Shown: in pieces, positions 15,380 through 23,520 of the stretch
Position numbering within the stretch: the first letter of the stretch is position 1
Layout: each line of letters starts with the position of its first letter
Source: an uncultured Desulfobacterium sp.
Lineage (GTDB): Bacteria > Desulfobacterota > Desulfobacteria > Desulfobacterales > Desulfobacteraceae
Length of the DNA stretch: 23,520 bases
Direction of reading: 5' to 3'
NCBI GenBank assembly: GCA_937124525.1
Contig: CAKZLA010000478.1
Location: 1-23,520, forward strand
Translations under genes and position numbers: made by a program
Notes under the pieces: generated by a model
What the model was told of the DNA's origin: nothing
The model's input: only the letters and a program-made list of their open reading frames with translations
Database searches by the model: none

Positions 15380-15457
15380 GGGATATATAAGGATGCCCAA
15401 ATATTGAGTAATAATCTAAAACAATATCCTAAGATACTCTGAGGAAACCCGTTCATT

Positions 15458-16468
15458 ATGAATAAAAAACCACCTGTGATTGGCATCACCATGGGAGATC
15501 CTGTGGGCATTGGGCCCGAGATCATTGTGGGTGCCCTGGAAAATTCAGACTTTTCTGGAACCTGTACCCCCGTGGTTTTGGGGGATATTGACATGATGGC
15601 AAAGGCCATTGACTTCACCGGCAGTGTCCTTAAAATCCGAACCATTCAGGAGCCAGCCAAGGCCGTTAATACCCCGGGCATTATAAACCTTGTTGCGCTG
15701 TCCCAACTTCCCGTGGAGGCACTGGCTCCGGGCAAGCCCACAGCAGTAACGGGCAAAGCCATGATTAAGTACATTGACACCGCCGTTGACATGGCCCGGA
15801 ACAATACCATTGATGCCATGGTGACCTGCCCCATCACCAAAACCGCCATGAAACTTGCGGGCTCACGCTTCCATGGACACACAGAACTCATTGCCCATGG
15901 TACGAATACCCAAAATTATGCCATGATGCTGGCCGGGGATAAATTAAAGGTGGTTCTGGTCACCATCCATGTTCCCCTGTCCCGGGTCAGTGGACTGCTG
16001 AGCGTGGAGAATATCCTTAAGACCATCCGCATTACAGCAGATTCATTGAAACACCGATTTGACGTCTCCCAGCCAGCCGTGGCCGTGGCCGGTCTCAACC
16101 CCCATGCCGGGGAGGAGTCACTGTTCGGTCCGGAAGAGCGGGATCTGATCACCCCAGCGGTGGACCTGGCCCGTAAAGAGGGGATAAACGTCAGTGGCCC
16201 CCACCCTCCGGATACCCTGTTTTTCCATGCGGCCCAGGGCAAGTATGATGGGGTGGTGTGCATGTACCATGACCAGGGCCTGATCCCCTTTAAGATGATC
16301 CACTTCCATGACGGTGTCAACACCACCCTTGGCCTGCCCATCATCAGAACTTCTGTTGATCATGGCACCGCCTATGACATCGCCTGGCAGGGTATTGCCA
16401 GCCACGAAAGCCTGGTTCAAGCCATTAAAATGGCAACTCTGCAAGCCAAAACACACCGTCAAACATGA
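15458..16468 (+). CDS. pdxA: 4-hydroxythreonine-4-phosphate dehydrogenase
   Basis: This is a 336-residue cytoplasmic enzyme of DXP-dependent pyridoxal phosphate synthesis, which oxidises 4-phosphohydroxy-L-threonine with NAD to give the PdxJ substrate. The N-terminal ITMGDPVGIGPEI is diagnostic. Substrate residues His141-Thr142 lie in FHGHTELIA. The three metal ligands are His171 (IHVPLS), His216 (LNPHAGEE) and His271 (MYHDQGLIPFK), the same pattern as E. coli PdxA shifted by five. HGTAYDIAWQG near the C-terminus is intact. GAGG lies about 12 nt before ATG. It is probably the first gene of a unit with uvrA and tex, although 126 nt separates it from uvrA. Confidence 0.95.
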   Translation: MNKKPPVIGITMGDPVGIGPEIIVGALENSDFSGTCTPVVLGDIDMMAKAIDFTGSVLKIRTIQEPAKAVNTPGIINLVALSQLPVEALAPGKPTAVTGKAMIKYIDTAVDMARNNTIDAMVTCPITKTAMKLAGSRFHGHTELIAHGTNTQNYAMMLAGDKLKVVLVTIHVPLSRVSGLLSVENILKTIRITADSLKHRFDVSQPAVAVAGLNPHAGEESLFGPEERDLITPAVDLARKEGINVSGPHPPDTLFFHAAQGKYDGVVCMYHDQGLIPFKMIHFHDGVNTTLGLPIIRTSVDHGTAYDIAWQGIASHESLVQAIKMATLQAKTHRQT

Positions 16469-16471
16469 TCC

Positions 16472-16580
16472 CTGGGCCTGGTCCCAGTTTAGGTCAATGC
16501 GTGGATGGGGGACCGGAATCACCCACCCAATAACCGTTCTGGGTCATACAAACCATAACTGAGCCCCCATCTATCTATCT
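16472..16580 (+). other. pdxA-uvrA spacer with inverted repeats and an ATCT triplet repeat
   Basis: Three structures are visible: a short hairpin CTGGG...CCCAG (16472-16487) after the pdxA stop; GATGGGGG (16504-16511) facing CCCCCATC (16564-16571) across 52 nt; and three ATCT units (about 16569-16580), 15 nt before the uvrA start. The hairpin lacks a T-run, so read-through into uvrA is likely. Confidence 0.4.
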
Positions 16581-16594
16581 GGATCCAATCAAAC

Positions 16595-19427
<2,833 letters not shown>

Positions 19428-19435
<8 letters not shown>

Positions 19436-21539
19436 AACCGTCAGCCAGGAAACTGGTTTTAAAAAAAATCAGGTGACCGCCGTGGCAGAGCTCATGGAAC
19501 AGGGCGGCACCATTCCCTTTATTGCCAGATATCGAAAGGAGCAAACCGGTTCCCTTGACGAGGTGGCCATCACAGCCATCAGGGATGCTTTGGCCCGGCT
19601 GAGGGCCTTGGAAGACAGAAAACAAACCATTTTGAACTCCCTTGAAACCCGGCAATTGCTGACATCCGAACTTAAAGAATCCATAAAAGACGCATCCACA
19701 TCGGCACAACTGGAAGATCTTTACCAGCAATACCGCCCCAAAAAGAGAACCCGGGCGCTCATGGCAAAGGAGAAGGGGCTCATGCCCCTGGCCCAATTTC
19801 TTTTATCCCACCAGAAAGAAGATCCCCTTGAAAGGGCAATGGTACATGTTGACCCGGAAAAAGGGGTTAATTCTCCGGAAGATGCCCTGGCCGGGGCCAG
19901 GGATATTGTGGCGGAAACCATCAATGAAGCCGTTAATGTGCGAACAGCCATGCGCCATCTTTTCCTCACGGATGCCATGATGACCTCCAGTGTTAAAAAA
20001 GGCAAAGAAACCGAAGGAATCAAATACCGGGATTATTTTGAGTGGTCTGAAGCCGGATCAAAAGCCCCGTCCCACCGAATTCTGGCCATGCTCCGGGGGG
20101 AAAAGGAAGGGGTTCTCACCCTTCATGCCCTGCCCCGGGAAGAAAACGCCCTGAAAATCCTGGAAAAACATTTTCTCAATCCCACCATTCCCTCTGCCGG
20201 GCAGATGAAACTTGCCATGGAGGACAGTTATAAGCGGCTGCTGGGAAAGGCCATGGAAAATGAAACCCTGAAGGCGTTAAAACAGCGGGCCGATGACATT
20301 GCCATCAAGGTGTTTGCGGAAAATTTTAAACATTTGCTGCTCTCTTCCCCCCTGGGTCAAAAAGCTGTGCTGGCCATTGATCCCGGATTCAGGACCGGGT
20401 GTAAAATGGTTAGCCTTGACCGCCAGGGGAATCTGCTTGACCACACGGTGATCTTTCCATTGGGGGCAGGGGCCGCAAAGGCGGGCCAAACCATCCAGGA
20501 ATGGATTAAAAGTCACGAGATTGAAGCCATTGCCATTGGCAACGGAACCGCCGGGCGGGAAACAGAAGGCTTTGTCTCCACCCTGGATCTTCCCCGGAAT
20601 ATCCCCGTGGTTCTGGTGGATGAAAGCGGGGCCTCCATTTACTCGGCATCCCCCATTGCAAGGGAGGAATTTCCCGACCATGATTTAACTGTGCGGGGGG
20701 CGGTGTCCATTGGCCGACGACTCATGGACCCCCTGGCGGAACTGGTCAAGCTGGACCCCCGATCCATTGGCGTGGGACAATATCAGCATGATGTGGATCA
20801 AAAGCTATTGAACCAATGCCTGGACGACGTGGTAATCAACACCGTGAACCAGGTGGGGGTGGATCTAAACACCGCCAGTGCAGAACTTTTAAGCCGGGTG
20901 GCAGGGCTGAACAAAACCATCGCGGCAAACATTGTAAAATACCGTAAAGAAAATGGCCCGTTTAAAACCCGGAAACAACTGTTAAAGGTACCACGACTGG
21001 GTCCCCGGGCCTTTGAACAATCCGCAGGTTTTTTAAGGATTCCCCGGGGCAAAAACCCCCTGGATGCCAGTGGCATTCATCCGGAGTCCTATAAAATCGT
21101 GGAAGAAATGGCTGCTGATCTGGGGGAAACGGTGCAGGAGCTTGTGGGTAACGACACCCTTGTGGCATCCATGGATTTAAAAAAATATATGAACAAGAAC
21201 ATGGGCATGCCCACTCTTAAGGATATTGCCAAAGAGCTGGTGCGACCGGGCCGGGACCCCAGAAAACAATTTATTCCCTTTGCATTTTCCGAGGATATCC
21301 ATGAAATCAAAGACCTTGTCCCGGGTATGAAAGTCCCGGGCATCATCACCAATGTCACAGCCTTCGGGGCCTTTGTGGACATTGGGGTTCACCAGGACGG
21401 CCTTATCCATGTGTCCCAAATGGCAGATCGATTTGTGAAAAACCCCGCCGATATTGTCAGCGTGCACCAGAAGGTGAGGGTCACCATCATGGAGGTGGAT
21501 ATTCCCCGTAAACGGATATCCCTGTCCCTTAAATCCTGA
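19428..21539 (+). CDS. tex: Tex-family S1 RNA-binding transcription accessory protein
   Basis: This is a 703-residue protein matching Tex/YhgF, a nucleic-acid-binding relative of eukaryotic Spt6. Domains in order are the N-terminal helical region (PFIARYRKEQTGSLDE, about 24-39), the RNase H-like YqgF domain starting AVLAIDPGFRTGCKM, HhH repeats (QVGVDLNTASAELLSRVAGL, GPFKTRKQLLKVPRLGPRAFEQSAG) and a C-terminal S1 domain (GIITNVTAFGAFVDIG through KRISLSLK). All are complete. The ATG lies inside the last codons of uvrA (ATGTTTAA overlap), with AAGGA about 10 nt upstream. Pairing with uvrA may simply share transcription, or link repair to RNA polymerase-associated factors (inference). Confidence 0.96.
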
Positions 21540-21546
21540 ATAGGAA

Positions 21547-21636
21547 AACGGGGTCAGGCTTGGATTATGGCGTTATTAACGTCTGATCCATGCACCCCAT
21601 GAGCTTCCAGGAATAATCCCATAACCCAAGCCTGAC
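21547..21636. repeat. REP-like inverted repeat after tex
   Basis: GTCAGGCTTGGATTATGG (21553-21570) and CCATAACCCAAGCCTGAC (21619-21636) are reverse complements with a single mismatch over 18 bp, enclosing 48 nt that contain a further small palindrome (CGTTA-T-TAACG). The left end shares 16 identical bases with 218-233. The size, structure and GGGGTCAGG start fit a small non-autonomous element mobilised by a Y1/REP transposase. A T7 run 15 nt downstream means it could also help end tex transcription. Confidence 0.62.
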
Positions 21637-21680
21637 AGACACTGTTCCAATTTTTTTCAATTGATTTATAACGTAAATAA

Positions 21681-21754
21681 CAGTAATCACCTGCCACAAA
21701 GAAAGTTAAAACTTTGATGATTCCATCACCTTAGATGGAGTTTCATATAAAAAA
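21681..21754 (+). repeat. Dispersed gene-leader repeat, copy 3 (before xerD)
   Basis: Gapless match to 3082-3155 at about 57 of 74 positions. The left hairpin is reduced to CAG...CTG, while the right hairpin is stronger (TCCATC-ACCTTA-GATGGA). The core ATC/GAT pair corresponds to GTC/GAC in copy 1, a compensatory change. The TTTCATATAAAAAA end lies 8 nt before the xerD ATG, which has no other ribosome site. Confidence 0.68.
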
Positions 21755-21762
21755 TTTCTGAC

Positions 21763-22656
21763 ATGATTGTAGACAACACCATAGACACCTATATGAAGCA
21801 CCTGGATCTGGAACGGGGTCTGGCTGACAACACCCTGGAATCCTATGGTGCGGACCTGTCCCGATTTGCCGTTTTTCTGGCAAAGAATCTGATCATAAAA
21901 GTCCAGGACATTGATACCACCGTGCTCCTGGCCTGGATCGTGGATCTTAAAAAAAAAGGGTTATCCGCCCCGTCCCGGGCCCGGCATCTAATATCGGTGC
22001 GGGGCCTTTTCAAGTTTCTCATCCGGGAAAACAGCATCACCGTCAACCCCACGGATCAGATGAATCTTCCCAAGACCGGCAGACAGCTTCCCCATATTCT
22101 GGGATTTGAACAGGTAAAGACACTGCTGGAACTGCCGGATCTTGCAAAGCCCCGGGAACTTCGCAATGCTGCCATGCTGGAGATTCTCTATGGAGCGGGC
22201 CTCAGGGTCTCCGAACTCATTAATATGAAGGTTCAGGACATTAATTTTAATGCCTGTTTTGTCAAGGTGTTTGGGAAAGGGTCCCGGGAACGAGTGGTTC
22301 CCATTGGCTCCCATGCCAGGGAAAGATCCCTGGACTGGCTGGAACGGGGGCGGCCCCAACTTTTGAAAAATCAGACCAGCCGATACCTTTTTGTGGCAAG
22401 GGCAGGAAAACCCATGACCCGCCAGGGGTTCTGGAAAATCATTAAAAAATATGCCCGACTTGCCCAGATTCCCACCAATGTTTATCCCCACACCTTCCGC
22501 CATGCCTTTGCCACCCATCTGCTGGAGGGCGGAGCAGATCTAAGATCCGTGCAGACCATGCTGGGCCACTCGGACATCTCCACCACCCAGATCTATACCC
22601 ATGTGTCAAGTACCTACCTGACTGAAATGCACAAAAAATTCCATCCCCGGGGGTAG
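21763..22656 (+). CDS. xerD: Tyrosine recombinase XerD/XerC type
   Basis: This is a 297-residue recombinase of the size and layout that resolves chromosome dimers at dif. The N-terminal SAM-like core-binding domain begins YMKHLDLERGLADNTLESYG. The catalytic set is complete: Arg148 (GAGLRVSEL), Lys172 (GKGSRERVVP), His243 and Arg246 (HTFRHAFATHLLEGG), His269 (MLGHSDISTTQIYTH) and nucleophile Tyr278. XerD is favoured over XerC by overall similarity, but only a tree would settle it. No excision enzyme, att-like repeat or cargo lies beside it, so a housekeeping role is more likely than an integrase. The start lacks a Shine-Dalgarno sequence and is preceded by dispersed repeat copy 3. Confidence 0.92.
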   Translation: MIVDNTIDTYMKHLDLERGLADNTLESYGADLSRFAVFLAKNLIIKVQDIDTTVLLAWIVDLKKKGLSAPSRARHLISVRGLFKFLIRENSITVNPTDQMNLPKTGRQLPHILGFEQVKTLLELPDLAKPRELRNAAMLEILYGAGLRVSELINMKVQDINFNACFVKVFGKGSRERVVPIGSHARERSLDWLERGRPQLLKNQTSRYLFVARAGKPMTRQGFWKIIKKYARLAQIPTNVYPHTFRHAFATHLLEGGADLRSVQTMLGHSDISTTQIYTHVSSTYLTEMHKKFHPRG

Positions 22657-22670
22657 CCGCAAAAAAATCC

Positions 22671-23435
22671 TTAAAAATATCCCGGCTTAAGCGGGTAGCC
22701 TAAAATGGGTTCAATTGGATTCCCCTGGTCCAAAAATTGTTTAAACTCATCTGATATCCTGTCATCTTTTGCAACATTGCTCCAAAAAGTATGCGCCAAT
22801 CTTTTTAACCTTTCACGTTCATCCTCACTAATATTGGTATCTGGAATATTCGATGCATCAAAAAGAAATGGTTGGATTTCACCTCCGCTTTTAGGTGCAA
22901 ACCCCATTGAGCACATATCATAACATGGCAATAGCCTGAATGAATCCCGCTCCATAGCTAAACTCAAATTACCTGGATGCATGTCGGTGTTGTTAATGAG
23001 TTGGCCAAAATACCACAACCTCTCAATGGTTAATACATCCTGTTCAGTTACCAGATTCTGAGTCAATAATTCATTTAAAATTTTCGGCCAATTATGGCCA
23101 AGACCTGCAAATTCACTATCAATAGATTGCAATGAAACCATTGAGGCACGACCAAACTCTCCGAACCGGTCAAACCTCTGTGTTTCAAGGAACAAACGTC
23201 CATCCCTTTCAAGAAGTTTGGTTTCCGCAGACAGGTAGATGCTTTCGCCTATGATTTGGGATGCATGATATTCGGTAACTAAAATATCTTTCCATCTCTG
23301 AGCGACGTCATTATTACCTTTGGGTGAAAATTTAACAATTACATGTGACATACTGCCGCTTGCTACAGGAGATGGCGGGGTGCTTTTGAAAGCCGTGAAT
23401 TTTTTCGTTCCAGATACCGGCTGCTTTTTGGCCAC
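22671..23435 (-). CDS. HipA-family kinase, YjjJ-like, lacking the N-terminal half (probable frameshift or truncation)
   Basis: Read from GTG 23435, this gives 254 residues covering the kinase C-terminal half of a HipA/YjjJ-like protein: HVIVKFSP...RWKDILVTEYHA, LFLETQRFDRFG, the catalytic loop NTDMHPGNLSL with Asp and Asn present, and the metal-binding CYDMCS. HipA kinases phosphorylate glutamyl-tRNA synthetase in the best-known case; the YjjJ branch has no settled target. Full-length relatives, as I recall them, are about 440 residues. Here the frame is closed by TGA at 23507-23505, while another minus frame is open to the window edge and looks coding-like. Joining the two at the A5 run (23429-23425) would give an SIGGQK...QP segment like the glycine-rich loop of the family, so a frameshift is plausible. 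The coding sequence is visibly more AT-rich than its neighbours, which suggests transfer. No HipB antitoxin is visible. It is convergent with xerD, 14 nt apart. Confidence 0.65.
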   Translation of the reverse strand: MAKKQPVSGTKKFTAFKSTPPSPVASGSMSHVIVKFSPKGNNDVAQRWKDILVTEYHASQIIGESIYLSAETKLLERDGRLFLETQRFDRFGEFGRASMVSLQSIDSEFAGLGHNWPKILNELLTQNLVTEQDVLTIERLWYFGQLINNTDMHPGNLSLAMERDSFRLLPCYDMCSMGFAPKSGGEIQPFLFDASNIPDTNISEDERERLKRLAHTFWSNVAKDDRISDEFKQFLDQGNPIEPILGYPLKPGYF

Positions 23436-23520
23436 CGATGGAGAATCGTGTTCGTTCTTCGCCGTTGGTGTCGTAGTTGATGATCGGAGAAGGGACCGCG
23501 AAGGTCATTTTATATTGGCC

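Larger units (their letters stand above)
14573..15457. other. AT-rich non-coding gap between divergent dnaA-like and pdxA genes
   Basis: These 885 bp hold no convincing gene. I see a hairpin near the dnaA-like side, a possible 39-codon reading frame, a promoter-like sequence and a perfect dyad on the pdxA side (listed separately), and near-palindromes such as TTGAAG-G-CTTCAA (about 15109). No DnaA-box (TTATNCACA) cluster, tRNA or CRISPR repeat is seen. The length is unusual beside the otherwise compact neighbourhood. Confidence 0.6.

Noticed and set aside
14573..15457. Replication origin upstream of the dnaA-like gene
   Set aside because: AT-rich and next to a dnaA homologue, but I find no cluster of TTATNCACA boxes (best is TTATTTACA at about 15079, two mismatches) and no dnaN, gyrB or gidA neighbours.
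21763..22656. Integrase of a genomic island
   Set aside because: Size and motifs fit housekeeping XerD/XerC; no tRNA target, att-like direct repeats or cargo genes are visible on either side inside the window.

Overview
This window looks like chromosomal backbone from a sulfate-reducing-type member of the Desulfobacterota (Desulfobacterales-like). That is an inference from gene order (rpsF-rpsR-DUF2232-rplI-dnaB), protein character and an intermediate base composition. No sulfur-metabolism gene is present to confirm it. I see no rRNA, tRNA, CRISPR array or complete insertion sequence.

Layout. Bases 1-2543 (minus strand) hold an OmpR-type response regulator, its membrane histidine kinase and the first 54 codons of a DegP/HtrA periplasmic protease, which together look like an envelope-stress locus. 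A small two-helix membrane protein is divergent from it. A stand-alone ABC-F ATPase (uup, 3178-4992) follows. Next come a sigma70-like promoter and a structured leader, then rpsF, rpsR, a DUF2232 membrane protein, rplI and dnaB (5186-9274), followed by a long-form hflX and a small four-cysteine protein. A convergent region with a MITE-like inverted repeat separates these from a minus-strand pair: a divergent DnaA paralogue (13163-14572) followed by a GlcD-type FAD oxidase. An AT-rich 885-bp gap, with a promoter-like sequence and a perfect dyad, precedes pdxA. Then come uvrA and tex (overlapping by 8 nt) and xerD. The window ends in a HipA/YjjJ-like kinase on the minus strand that lacks its N-terminal half in frame.

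How the genes fit together. Most are information-processing genes: translation (S6, S18, L9, HflX, Uup), replication and segregation (DnaB, DnaA-like, XerD), repair (UvrA) and transcription or RNA-associated functions (Tex). PdxA belongs to vitamin B6 synthesis, and GlcD to 2-hydroxyacid oxidation.

The least explained material lies between genes. A 60-100 bp dispersed repeat sits directly before the start codons of uup, hflX and xerD, and in two copies a small hairpin shows a compensatory base change. A second, REP-like sequence occurs as a half site near the degP start and as a full inverted repeat after tex. The rpsF leader can fold its Shine-Dalgarno sequence into a stem. The proteins most worth a second look are the DnaA paralogue with altered nucleotide- and DNA-binding motifs, the HflX N-terminal extension with a JAMM-like HxH...SxxD pattern, and the damaged HipA-like kinase. 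I found no clear multi-gene defence or mobile system.
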